Positions 22,226-34,296 of a stretch of DNA of 64,000 bases are shown one piece after another. The notes under the pieces are model-generated. The model was not told the DNA's origin. It ran no database searches and was given only the letters and a program-made list of their open reading frames with translations. The stretch is from Misgurnus anguillicaudatus (Eukaryota; Chordata; Actinopteri; Cypriniformes; Cobitidae), in the NCBI RefSeq assembly GCF_027580225.2, contig NC_073355.2:18605501-18669500 (forward strand). Reading direction: 5' to 3'. Positions within the stretch are counted from its first letter, which is position 1. Each line of letters begins with the position of its first letter. Made by a program: the position numbers and the translations under genes.

Positions 22226-22891
22226 CTTGAAGGGGTGTGCTGACAAGACACCTTCATAATTAAGCCATGACAGGTGTCATGAACATGAAGAAGATTTTAT
22301 GCACATTTATGACAACTGCCATTAAGTGTCATTTACTCAATTATGTAATTTTTAATGCAAAGATGACATTGTTTGAGATTTCTTTGTTATGACAACTTGA
22401 CACATAAACCAATACAACACAACTTGTTATAAATCATAAACAGTAATTATCAAACTTAAGAAACTACCTAGCTTTGTGGGTTAACATTATATTAAACTGT
22501 GATTTAAATGTCATTAAGTGTTGATACTATGTCAAATATTATGAATACTCGGACAAATAAACATTATGAACTGAAGAATATTCATGATCCTGTTAAAAAA
22601 CTATTTAACAGAGTATTAACACTTAATGACATTTTAATGATAAATTCAATTTGTATCACTGGTAAAAAGTGGTCAGTTATGTTGTCTTGGTATCAAGTTG
22701 TTATGACACAGCATGATGTATGGGTTAATGTCAAGTTGTCATAACAAAGACATCTCAAACAATGTCGTCTTTGCAATAAAATGACATAATTGAACAAATG
22801 ACACTTGATAACAGTTGTCATAAACGTCCATAAAATCTCCTTCATATTCATGACACAAGTGTCATGTCAGCCTTATGAACACCCATTCAAG
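22226..22891. mobile_element. Fold-back MITE with arms of more than 200 bp
   Basis: CTTGAAGGGGTGTGCTGACA at the left is matched by the inverted sequence at the right end, and similarity continues through GACAACTTGACA about 200 bp in. The middle repeats GTGTTGATAC/ACATTTTAATG words. Such arms would form a long hairpin. The target duplication is not resolved. Confidence 0.7.
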
Positions 22892-24077
22892 CAAAGTGAT
22901 GTTTTATAAAAACATCATAAAAACTTTTTCATGTGTCGTCGATCCACAACCTAAACAGTTCATATGAAGAAATCCATATATTTACTTCTCACGAGACGAG
23001 TGTTTGACAAATTATTCAGCAAACTACTTTCTCTCATCGCTGCTTTTTGATGGTTTTGAGAACAATTACTCACGAGTCGCCCTCTGTCATTTACAGAATT
23101 ATACAACGGAGAGCACGTCAAGCATAAAAGTCTTGTAGGTTTACTGAAGAGCCTGCAGGTAGAGTACATTAGAGTACAGCCATGCAAATTGCAAAAGTGT
23201 AAACAAGGTTTCAACTGCACAAAGCTAAAAAGAAATCAGCAACTGTGTGCTGATTCCACCCCTTGCTGCGTCACGTGTGAAGGGCCTTTAGGAAAACACC
23301 AGTTTTTCAATATTTTACTATGTTCTTACCCCAACCCAGATGAATGAATACATACATATATTTCCTCAATATGTGCACTTCATCTTTGCACAGCATGTCA
23401 TGAATGTGTTAGCATTTAGCCTAGTCTCATTTATTCCCCAGGATCCAAACAGGGACGAACCCAGAAGCCACCAAACACTTCCATGTTTTCCCCATTCAAA
23501 GACTGTTACATGAGTAGTTACACGAGTAAGTATGGTGGCACAAAATAAAACGACTTTTAAGTGAATAAAAAAGAAGAACTATATTGTATGGCGGAAGAGC
23601 ACTTTGTCTGCAACACTTCAACCTCTGGCGCAGTAACATCATCACTCCTGTGAAGATGTTACTGCGCGCTGAGGTTGAAGTGCTGCAAACTAAGTGCTTT
23701 TCCTCCATGCATTGAAAATAGATAGTTATGTATTAATTTGTCTAAGTTGAGTTAAGAACATAGTAAAGTATTAAAAAAAGTGGTTTTCCTTTAAGTCAAA
23801 AGTGTAGGCCTATTTGTCAGCGTTCCACACTCTGTCTCAGTCGTGCAACGTGCAAATGCAACTGCAACTGCCTGCCAACGTGCAAGTGTGAATTTGAATT
23901 TCCTTTCGCGACAGTTATAATAACACAAATCACATCACACCCAATAATTCAATCGCTCTTGCTTTTTTCCCACTCCAACATTTCAGTTATTCCCCACTAA
24001 AAGCTGCACAGATATATTTGCTTACCTGAACTCTGGTGTCTGGTCTGCACTAGTTGATGCATGAAAACAGCACCCGG

Positions 24078-25430
24078 TAGGGATGGCTCCCGCGAAACTG
24101 ACGTTTTGACACTGTGTCGAGATCCCGAAGCGTAAATGTTTCGAAACACTGCTCCGAAATGTGATTCGAAACACCCATGTCACTTGATGAAGTGATTCGA
24201 AACACCAAGCGGTGCATTTCACAAGTATTTCGAAAGGTGGCGTACCTGTCGAATCTGCGTCGAATCTTAATATGACAGGGTAGGAAACAAATCTGACAAT
24301 ACCTCATAGATGCGTTTTTGGCAAGATCAAATACTATAAATTACTGAAAAGAATTTTTCATCATATGTAACACTTACAAAAAAATGCATGCCAGCAAAAG
24401 TGTCCCTTGTGTGTTTTCAAAGGCTGGAGAAATTATATGTAAAAGAAGCTGGTTGAGTTTATCAACACAGAACAATTTATATATTTGAATAAAGATCTTT
24501 ATATGTAAACAATGTGGAATATTATGGCTTGATATATTTTATGAATCTCTTATTATTTATTTGGTATATCTCTACTCCATTTTTTTTTTATTAAAGGGGA
24601 CATATTATGAAAATCTGACTTTTTCCATGTTTAAGTGCTATAATTGTGTCCCCAGTGCTTCTATCAACCTAGAAAATGTTAAAAAGATCAACCCAATAAC
24701 TTAGTTTTGGTAAACCATTTTCTGCAAGCATGTGAAAAAATAGGTCATTGTAATTTGGCCCTTATTGTGATGTCAGAATAAGGTAATATCGCCCCCTTTA
24801 TCTGCACTATCCAACCACAGCACAACCATTTAGTATGGAGAGAAAGAGAGAGATAAAATATTTGACAGCACAATAGAGTTTCAATTGCAACAAACCACCA
24901 TCATTGTGATCAGTGGTTGCACTTCATCCGCTCATTTGCATTTTAAATGACACACCCAAAACGGCACACTTTTGCTCAGACCTATTTTAGACTTAGTTTA
25001 CATCTTTAAAAAAATCTCATAATATGTCCCCTTTAAATAGACCCGAATAGCCTATAGTTATCGACAATTGTGAGCCTAAAAGCTCATGTAGTTGTCAAAC
25101 AGATGTTAAAACAACAACAAAAAGCATTTTATTATGATGATGTAGCGCATGCATTTCCCGGGTTCGATCATAAGATCTACGCATGAGAGTCGAGAGCACT
25201 ATCCACTCTCCCATCCTATCGCTTGTGTATCAAACAAACAACGCGTGGGATACAATTTGTCAGCGCTCATCTAAAATCTTGTCAAGGCTGCTTCATGTAA
25301 AGACATGCAAACGACCGCTAGGTGTCACTGTGGAGGCGGTTTCGGATTGACGTTTCGAAGCCTCGAAACATACGGCACAATTGATTAAACTGTTTCAGTG
25401 TTTCACGAAGCCTCGCTCTGCCCACCACTA
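24078..25430. mobile_element. hAT-type element nested in 21,938-25,617
   Basis: Ends TAGGGATGG and inverted CCACCACTA, perfect 8-bp duplications GCACCCGG (24,070-24,077; 25,431-25,438). TTTCGAAAC/GTTTCGAAG motifs cluster near both ends. It contains a K1 MITE. Non-coding. Confidence 0.85.
24595..25032 (-). mobile_element. K1 MITE, copy 4 (inverted)
   Basis: AGGGGACATATTATGA to CATAATATGTCCCCT between TTAA copies, inside the 24,078-25,430 hAT. Confidence 0.9.
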
Positions 25431-25980
25431 GCACCCGGTTGACTGGCTCAAAGTATTTTGAGTATTTTAAAAATACAAAAATAGCCAGCTTAAATGTATT
25501 TAAATACAAATTACATTACATTTTTTTCAAAGGCTTTAAAATACAAAATACAAAATACTATTTTGTATTTCAAATACGTATTTTAAGTACATGAATTTGA
25601 AATACTGCCTATTCCTGACTACAGACACGTGAAAATGCGTCACTTAAACGCTCAAAACTTTTCGAGCTGTTTTCACAAACTGTCTTGTTTCTTTCTTACG
25701 ATATCTGCGCTACTCATCTGACCAACGGTGAGCTCGAACTGCTTCACTGCAGAAGCTGCCTTGGAGGCTCCGCTGAGGGCTTAAACCAGTAACAAGCATT
25801 TTGATTGGTCGTTTTTGTGAACCAATCATATTCTTTCTGCCCTCAGAACATGGTTGAGTAAGGAAAACTCCTATCTACTCACGGCGCACTGCTTGTCATC
25901 CATCTTTGTTGGTCCTCTAGTTCGCTAGGTGGCGTTGTCACTAAATGAACTGAATCAATACCAGGTTAATACCAGGTTAA

Positions 25981-26445
25981 AGGGGTCATATGATGAAAAT
26001 GTTAGCATTGCCACTTTGTAGGTGCGAGCAAAAATAGGTCATTGAAATTTGGCTTTCATTATGATGTCATAAGGATATCTTATTAGAATAATACCGCCCC
26101 CTAAATCTGAACTCTCCAACCACTGCACTGCCGTTTAGTGCAGAGAGAAAGAGAGAGAAAAGAAGGACTTGACAGCACAATTGAGTTTGAATTACAACAA
26201 ACCACCATCATTGTGATCAGTGTTTGAACTTTATCCGCTCATTTGCATTTTAAAAAACACACCCAAAACGACACATTTTTGGACTTGACAGCACAATAGA
26301 GTTTCAATTACAACAAACCACCATCAATGTGATCAGTGTTTGCACTTCATCCGCTCATTTGCATTTTAAAAAACACACCCAAAACGACACATTTTTGCTC
26401 AAACCTACAAAGTGGCAATGCTAACATTTTCATCATATGACCCCT
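25981..26445 (-). mobile_element. TTAA-site MITE, family K2, copy 1
   Basis: AGGGGTCATATGATG to CATCATATGACCCCT between TTAA copies. The interior resembles K1 but has a duplicated block giving two ATTTGCAT octamers. K2 is my working name. Confidence 0.85.
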
Positions 26446-27115
26446 TTAATATTGAAAAAATATTGAAATTTCAACAAATCGCCATTATTGTGACCAGTGT
26501 TTGCTTTAGTTGGGTCATTGACTCTTGACATTAACTAAGTAATTTTTTCTTTTCTTGATTTAGGGGCGGTTTCCCGGACCAGGATTAGCTTAATCCAGGA
26601 CTAGGCCTTAGTTTAATTAGGAAATATAACTAGTTTTAAACAACATGCATTACTAAAAACATTACCTGTGTGCATCTTGAAGTAAAACAAAGGGCCCAGA
26701 GGGCTATTTCATAAAACTCGCTTGGAAAAGCGAGGATTAAAGTTACACACTCGACTAGAATTAACCTAACAAATGAGGCGAGGCTAAAGCGGTTTCAAAA
26801 AAGGCAAATGAAGCTTACGCAATCCAACTAATGTGATCCAGATTTCCCTAGTCAAGATAATTGCGCGTGCACTCTATTCTTGAGCAGCCCTAGAGGTCGA
26901 GTGTGGATCAAATCGATCAAAGTTAAAGAGAAAGTGGTAATTTTTTATAAAAATGTATGAAAATGTACTTCTGACTGAAAATTATAATACTGCTGCAATA
27001 AACAAACCCATAAAATAGTTGGAAAGTCCTTATGGATTAAATCCTTGAATGCAGAAACTAAATTTAAATATATTGTCTTATTTTAAAGCGATCACATGAA
27101 AGCGTAAAATACCGA
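26446..27115. other. No gene; partial repeats
   Basis: Contains one end of the GGGGCGGTTTCCCGG repeat (about 26,563-26,700), whose complete copy with both ends is at 40,750-41,512. Otherwise non-coding. Confidence 0.5.
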
Positions 27116-27189
27116 CAGAATTGATGGCCTAGTGGTAGTGCTCTCAGCAGCGCATGCTGGGATCCGGGTTTCGATCCCCGTCAAAGCTC
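27116..27189 (+). tRNA. tRNA-like sequence, probably a pseudogene or SINE head
   Basis: GATGGCCTAGTGGTAGTGC matches an A box and GGGTTTCGATCCCC a B box at the right distance. An anticodon-like hairpin (CAGC-AGCGCAT-GCTG) lies between. The acceptor stem pairs in only about five of seven positions, and the B-box loop has one base more than the usual GTTCGA. Hence a tRNA-derived relic is more likely than a working gene. Confidence 0.4.
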
Positions 27190-27839
27190 TTGGGTCTTTG
27201 CTTTGCTAATTTTTATATACTGTACTTTTTAAAAATAACACAAATCTTAACTTTTAAAAGACAATTTGTAGTTTACTAAGTAACCTATATAATACATATT
27301 TAGCAGATGAATGATTTTAATACATTTACAGTAACTTTAAATGTAACTTAAATTTATTTTTTATTTTTTTGGGGGTACATTTCAAAAGCAGCAACTTGAG
27401 TGGACAATAAAGTAACAGGTGAAAATAAAATATAAATATATTGTTCATAAGAAGTGTAGTTGATTTAAGCATAATCATATGCTAGAAGAAGTGTCTAATC
27501 TTATTATGTTAGCTGCCAAAGATGTTGACTGGCAGTGAGGAGAGCACTGTCATCTATCAGCAGCACAGCTTTACTCCTGCAGATGAACTGTTCTTCAAAG
27601 AACAAAATGGGGTCACTGAGAGCATGGTGGGTGAACAGCATATGCATTTCTGAATTTACAGTAGTACAAGAAATGATTGTGTAAAATCATATATGTTACA
27701 CATATTCTTGACCAATCATTATTACTTGACATGTTACTCAAAAATTTTTGATGGCAAATTATGTGTGCGTTATAGAGTCACAAGTCATCATGTTAAACCC
27801 TGGGAGTATGAGAGATTTTAAACCACTGTTTTAATATCA
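27190..27839. other. No feature seen
   Basis: AT-rich sequence without an open frame of interest, terminal repeats or structured motif that I could identify. Confidence 0.4.
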
Positions 27840-28238
27840 CACTGTTAAAAAAATCAGCTGTAGTTATGCAGCTGTTTGCCAGTAACTTATGTAGATTTAA
27901 AGGTTTATTATTTACTGGCAACAGTTTGTTCAAAGTTAAATCAACATTAAACATTAACAAGTCTATGATTTTACAGCATAAAACTATAAAATAACAGCCT
28001 CATGCAAAGTATTTTGTGAACCAGAAATCCTCATGAACCTTTTTCTTTTGTTTCCTTCATATTTTGGTTCCCAGAATGCTTTGCATGAGGCTGTTATTCT
28101 GTAAATAAAAAGACTTGTTAATGTTTAATGTTCATTTAACTTTGAACAAACTGTTGCCAGTAAATAACATACATATAAATCTACAGTAAGTTACAGCTGA
28201 CAGTAATACTGTAAGTTCTACATAATTTTTTAACAGTG
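27840..28238. mobile_element. Hairpin MITE with CACTG ends
   Basis: CACTGTTAAAAAAATCAGCT and inverted ATAATTTTTTAACAGTG bound an imperfect palindrome: TTACTGGCAACAGTTTG against its inverted copy, and GCCTCATGCAAAG against CTTTGCATGAGGC near the centre. The target duplication is unclear. Confidence 0.65.
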
Positions 28239-28671
28239 TAGTGTTAGGTGTTGAATAGATAAAGTTTTATGAATGGTTACAGGGTGAGGATCAGTTGAAG
28301 AAAAGCCTGAGGTATAAGCACATTATACTGTAAGTCTACAGTACAAGCCTTGTGAGCTGAAAAAATGATTGCAGGACACTAACAATCTTCTCTGTGATAA
28401 AAAAGAATTTTAACTCATTACAACAAAATGCCAAGAGCATACCATCACATAATTATATTGTATTCCTTCATTGTATTCCATGCAGACACCATAGTTTTTT
28501 TATTTCAAGAAAAATGTAACAACTACAGAAAGATACAAATACTGTAGATCTTTAAAATAATGTGCATTTTTATGCACACCAAGCATAAAAAAATTAAATG
28601 ACTGTACTTGACTTTGTGTGTTGTATATTTAAATTAAATTTACTCTTTGTGTGACAGACAATCTGAATAAA

Positions 28672-28673
<2 letters not shown>

Positions 28674-28718
<45 letters not shown>
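28674..28718. repeat. (TA)n microsatellite
   Basis: About 22 uninterrupted TA units. Confidence 0.95.
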
Positions 28719-28722
<4 letters not shown>

Positions 28723-30440
28723 TTCAAAGTTAAGTTGAAACTGATCACTTTTTGTGAAGATGTCAAGATGATATAAAACTAAGCTGCTTTACATGATTAT
28801 GTGGATCCATTTTTGATAAATAGAATTGTTTTGGTTTGTAAATACACTGTGACAAGACAAACAGAAAAAAAATTTTCACACAGCCAAAGAAAACTTACCA
28901 TTAAAACACAAAAGTCAATGACCCAACTAAAGCAAACACCGATCACAGTAATGGTGATTTTTTTGAAATTTCAATATTTTTTCAATATTAATGGAGGGTG
29001 CAAACGTGATAATGATTCAATGGTATTAACGTTGACAAATCAATGATTTTTAACATTGTTTCAATGGTTGCATGCTATCTGGGTTCTCACTAAAACATTT
29101 TACACTGCAATCACTTGTTTGATAAATGCTAAACACAGGCAGGCAAACGTCGACCACAACTACAACACAGTTGTTATCAAGTAAACACAACAACTGAAAA
29201 TTGTACACACTTTTTTCTAATGGTATTTTTTACCTGTTGTGTGGATTGGAAACAGTTTGAGAGGCAGATGAAGAGTATGAGGAAGAGCAGGGCACCAGAG
29301 ACAATGCAACTGGCAAAATTTGCAGTTGGATTGCTTACAGTAATATTGAAAACTTACTATTATTTGCAGTACTTACAATGAAGTATTCACTATATTCACT
29401 GAACTAAACTTGTGATTAAAGTAATACAGATTTGTAACAATGTTTTTCAAATGTTTACAATAAACATGTATTTTTTTCTGTAAGCAGATGTCCTGGATGT
29501 TGTGTTTTCTATAAGGTAGTGTCTAATGGAGGCTGTGTAGTGTTTTATATTTTAGACTTATGTGTTTATGATTTGAAAGCTTAGTTTGATTTTGAGTGTG
29601 GTGAGCTGCGGCTAGGTTGGGTAGCCTTTCTGTGTAGAGTTTGCATGTTCTCCCTGTGTCAGCATGGGTTTACTCTAGGTACTCTGGTTTCCTCCCACAG
29701 GCCAAAAAACATTCAAGTTAGGCAAATTGGAGATGTCAAAATCCCCCAACCTTTGTCTGGATTAACTTGTCTGAATAAACTTGTGTATGAATTAATAATA
29801 ATAATGCATTTTATTTTATGGCGCCTTTCAGAACACCCAAGGTCACCTTACAAAAGAAAAAATTATAAAAATATACAAGTCACTGCATAAGACAAAACAC
29901 ACATCAAAGAAACAGCATCAGGCCCGGCGCTATGAGGGGGAAAAAGGGGGCATTGCCCCCTCAGATCTGATTTGTGCCCCCTCTGTTTCATTTTTGTATT
30001 CATGGTTACAAATAAAATGTTCAACATTTGAGTTAAATAATAATTTAACCTTATCCCCATATGGGATTTAGAATGTTCAGTAACGTGACATTACTGCCAG
30101 ATTCAAACGTCTTTCGCGTTGGTTGACGCTGAGCCAGAAGGACGAGTCATATAGTGCAGTGTTTTCAACCTCATAATGTTTATTTTAGATTTCAGACATT
30201 TAAATATACATAAGCACTGGTAAAACAATAGCCTACATTTAGTTTGTAAAATACACACTGATGTCTATGGAAGCGGCAATAAAAATCTATTCAAATAAGA
30301 TAGTAATTTGCTAATAATAAATAAAAAATAATTTTCAAATAATAATAATAATTTGCCGACGTGTGTTATTCATATCAGACAAACACAGTGAAAGTAACTA
30401 TAAAGTTTACTCTACTGTTATAAAGGTTATAATGATAGCT
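28719..30440. other. Non-coding, no confident gene
   Basis: Short frames only. GATCACAGTAATGGTGAT at about 28,941 belongs to the shared motif of the CACAG elements. CCCAAGGTCACCTTACA near 29,836 and the TTGCCCCCTC stretch near 29,953 look like repeat debris. Confidence 0.4.
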
Positions 30441-30990
30441 ACCCAGCCAGCAGTGCTTGGTAAGGCAAATGTAGGCCCCATATGGGCTTGCAATATTGGC
30501 CCGAAGCTGGTCTTGCACCCGGGTTTCATGCTGGCCCCATCTGACTTAGCCCACATGAACCTTCTGTAGAAACTAAAGCCAATGTGGACTAAACCAAAGT
30601 CAAGTATGGGTGTGGTTGGGTTGAAGAAGTGATGAACTTAATTAGATAATGAAGAGATGAACGAAGTGATGATTGACCATTAATGATAAACACCTGCTGT
30701 TAATAAACAGAATCACTAAAGAAAGATGAACAAGAAGATAATAAAGACAAAAGACCAGCAGAACCACAACAACTACAAAAACTAAATAAACATTTCTTGG
30801 TGGAGCTAATGTAGACTGCAAAATCCCCAGAGTTAAATTAATATTAACACTGCTTAATGTTTATATAGATCCACACTACAGAGTGTTAAAAAAGTAACAC
30901 TTGAAGCATTTTACATCTTACATCTTACTTTTAGAGTTATTCCCAGTGTAAACAGCCCCACTGTGTGTGTTATCTCAGTGAGGGTTGTGT
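30441..30990 (+). repeat. One arm of an ACCCAGCC-ended long-TIR element
   Basis: ACCCAGCCAGCAGTGCTTGG… matches the left arm of the 55,054-59,812 element for several hundred bases, through GGTGGAGCTAATGTAGACTG and CAAAATCCCCAGAGTTAAAT. No inverted partner was found downstream, so this is a half element or its partner has been lost. Confidence 0.6.
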
Positions 30991-32037
30991 ATAGTGTTTG
31001 GCTGCACTGAGCTGTTTTGAGTCATGTGTTTAGAGTTGTGTTGCTTGAAGTGAGTTTTGCAGGTGATATGTACAGTTTAGCTCACGTGACTTTTGGTATT
31101 GCAGACTGTAGTTAGAGTTTTGCACATGTAGCTCCTGTTGTGCCCACTGTCGTTTAGCAATCGAAAAAAACTGTAATACATTTAAGTGATTTTAAATATA
31201 TGAAATATTGCTGCAGTAAAACAAATTCATGAGGTGACTTTTAGAGGTTTTTAGAAAGAATGATTTATTAAATGACTTTGCAAATAAGTTTTTAATTGTA
31301 TAGATGGCTAAAAGAAATTAAATACAAACATTCAAAACATTCAAAAATAAATACAACTGTGACAATGACCACATCACAATTATACAGATGATCTAGAAAC
31401 ACAAGACAATCTGAAAGAGCAATTTCTCTCATTTTCCTGATATTGTCAGAATACAGTGATTAGTCCCTTATACTATTTAATTGTCTTGATATTACCATAA
31501 TAATAGGCGCACTTCTAGTAAGACAATCGTACACTGAAAAAACAGTAAGTAGAATTTACTATATTTTTAAATTGTAAGTTTTTGCAAAAAGTATTTTTCA
31601 CACACATTTCACAATGTTGGTAACAATTCTATACATAATATTTTTAATTACTTTTAATCAGTTACTTCTTTGATTTTATTTATTTGAAATTGTAATATCT
31701 CTTTGTTAGCTATTTATTATATCACATTATAATGAATAAGTCAAAAGAGACAAGTCTCCTTACTAATATTAGTACAGTTATTGCTCAATGACTGAATTAA
31801 AACACACTTTCTGATTTGCACACATCACCTACAGTCTATACACACGCACCACTCTTCTGAATGATGGCAACCACAAAACTCAAAGAAGAAACACAAACTC
31901 TTCTAAATCTAAAAGATAAATGAACATTAACAAGTCTTTTTTTTCTAATTAAAAACACATAGAATAGCGTTTCATTTTTTAATTTTACTCCGTGGGTCAA
32001 ATTAGACAAACATGCCCTGAAAAGTTGAAAGCCCCTG
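30991..32037. other. Non-coding
   Basis: AT-rich with no supported gene. ACACTGAAAAAACAGTAAG near 31,532 may be one end of a CACTG-type MITE. Confidence 0.35.
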
Positions 32038-32153
32038 TACACAGCAAAAAGTCCAGTGTTAAATGAACTCTCACAGAGTTGATTTCAACACTTTTTCAGA
32101 GTTTATAAAATAAATTTTTGGTTTCCCGGAAGTGCATATTATGTGATATTTAA

Positions 32154-32593
32154 AGGTGACATATTATGAGATTTGTTTTAAGATGTAAACTAAGTCTTAA
32201 TCTAGGTCTGAGCAAAAGTGTGCCGTTTTGGGTGTGTCATTTAAAATGCAAATGAGCAGATGAAGTGCAAACACTGATCACAATGATGGTGGTTTGTTGC
32301 AATTGAAACTCAATTGTGCTGTCAATTATTTTTTCTCTCTCTCTTTCTCTTTGCACTAAATGGTTGTGCTGTGGTTGGATAGTGCAGATAAAGGGGGCGG
32401 TATTGCCTTATTCTGACATCACAATAGGAGCCAAATTACAATGACCTATTTTTTCACATGCTTGCAGAGAAGGGTTTACCAAAACTAAGTTACTGTGTTG
32501 ATCTTTTTCACATTTTCTAGGTTGATAGAAGCAGTGGGGACACAATTATAGCACTTAAACATGGAAAAGTCAGATTTTCATAATATGTCCCCT
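32154..32593 (+). mobile_element. K1 MITE, copy 5
   Basis: AGGTGACATATTATGAG to CATAATATGTCCCCT between TTAA copies; one substitution in the left end. Confidence 0.85.
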
Positions 32594-32698
32594 TTAAGTT
32601 TATAACACTATATAGATAAATTTTTACAGCATGTTTAAATTGCCACTTTAGTCACAGTTACATGATTAGTTTCAAACATACACTGCTGGCGTTCATAT

Positions 32699-33812
32699 TA
32701 GTGATGAGCGAGTCACTCGAAACTCGGATCATTTAACCCGATCCCTAAAATGACTCGAGAACCATGAGTCCTTAGTGACCATTAACCCGAGTCAGTTGAG
32801 TCCTCTCAGATTTTGCTTTAAAAATTAGAAATTGGATCAAACACAAAGCTCTTCAAATGTTTACAACAGAATTACAACACATAACTCTACATAAGCTGCC
32901 ATATGTTCTATAACTTGCAACAATGAGTGAATTTACATCACCAAATGTCGACTGGGGGTACCGAGTGAGCCAAAAGCTCACTTGTAATATTCTGCAGCTC
33001 CAAGTCCGAGTACAAAGGGATGCGTGCGGCGCGCGCGACAATGAGTTGGTCAGCGGCTCGGGGATTCACACAGAGAGTGACTCAACTCATAGAGCTTGAA
33101 TCCGACGAGCCTTGCTCGTGTTATTAACCCACTGACTCATGTAGGCTAATCTGTTGCAATATTTGACTGGCACAATGTTTTGGGTAGAAGCTGCAAATGT
33201 TTAAACATTTTAAATACGAGGACTGTTGCAGCAGTGCTGCTGTAAAGATCCGCCACCGACGGACATACACGGCTCCTCTTGTTGACTGAGTCACTCAGAG
33301 TGACGTGAGTGGTTCACTCACAGGACCTGTGCAGGAGCGGGCGAGCGGCTCTGTCTGGGACTCACTCACAAGATCATGTTCTTGCGCAGATGAGTGACTG
33401 TGTGGCTGCATTAACGGAAGCCTATCATGGATCTTGTAAGTCAATCTGAAACAGGACATGTTCCTCTCACGTCCCAATTCAACAAAGCCTCACATCTTTT
33501 AAACGTGGTGTTGATATATTTGTCGTTATGAAAAGAAACTAAACACAAACACACCGAACTTTTACAATTATGATATTGATAATGTTACCACGGACATGCA
33601 TGTTTTTTTTACAAGTTCCTCAGGTCACATGAGCCCTTTTTTGCGAGCAGAGGAGTCGTAGACACGCTGAGTTGCTTGGTTGCATTAGTATTAGCGATTG
33701 GAACTGGGAGATTTTGACCAAGTGATTCAAGTGACTCACACAACCCGGATCATATTAGTGAGTGTCTCAGATTAACCTGAATCTTTAAAAAGATCCGGGT
33801 TGACCATCACTA
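32699..33812. mobile_element. TAGTGATG-type hAT element
   Basis: TAGTGATGAGCGAGTCACTC and inverted …CATCACTA, perfect 8-bp duplications GTTCATAT (32,691-32,698; 33,813-33,820). GAGTCACT-type words and GATCCGGGTT cluster inside. No transposase frame. Confidence 0.9.
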
Positions 33813-34296
33813 GTTCATATGCATGTGCTGTAAACACCTGTGTAAAAATTTAACATTTGTAATATTGCTTTGGAGGACCATGCAAAAATGTGCTGTTTTT
33901 AAGTGCATTCATTACAGTGCAAATGATCCAATAAAATGCAAACACTGATCGCAATGATGGTGACTTTAAATGAAACAGCCAACAAACTTTACAAGTAAGA
34001 TGTAAAATGCAGCTTTAGGTTTCAAACAGAGATGGTGATAGAGAGGATAAAGTTACATATTGCATTACAATTTTTTTAACTGTTTTACTTCCCATTTAAT
34101 CTGCAGGACACATGAAAAGAGAAGACTGAAATGTGTGGGCGGAGTGTAGTCACATCTCTAATGAGTTGAGTTAAAACTGACATGATTAACTCTGTCAATG
34201 AACTCCAACTCAAAACAACAATTTACTCGTTAGGTGTTGAATTCAACTCAGAGGTTTTACACTGAAATTTTAACTCTTGCTGTGTATAAAGTTATA

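Larger units (their letters stand above)
21938..25617. mobile_element. hAT-type element, 3.7 kb, carrying three nested elements
   Basis: Ends CAGAGATGGGCA and inverted TGCCTATTCCTG with perfect 8-bp duplications ACTACAGA (21,930-21,937; 25,618-25,625). Both subterminal zones are rich in AAATACAAATAC. No transposase. The parts outside the nested elements (22,892-24,069) hold short open frames without recognisable content. Confidence 0.85.
32040..34284. mobile_element. CACAG-ended element, TA-flanked, with two nested insertions
   Basis: CACAGCAAAAAGTCCAGTG (32,040) and inverted GAGTTAACTTGCTGTG-like end (to 34,284, …CTCTTGCTGTG) are each next to TA. It ends 13 bp downstream of the stop of the receptor gene, i.e. 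in its 3' UTR or flank. It contains a K1 MITE and a hAT. Non-coding. Confidence 0.7.

Noticed and set aside
24022..24307. Overlapping minus-strand frames with Ser/Phe-rich content
   Set aside because: Translation of TTTCGAAAC repeats at a hAT end.
25146..25225. Second tRNA-like sequence (GGGTTCGATC and AGTGGATAGTGCTC)
   Set aside because: A-box-like and B-box-like motifs are on opposite strands, so they cannot form one tRNA.
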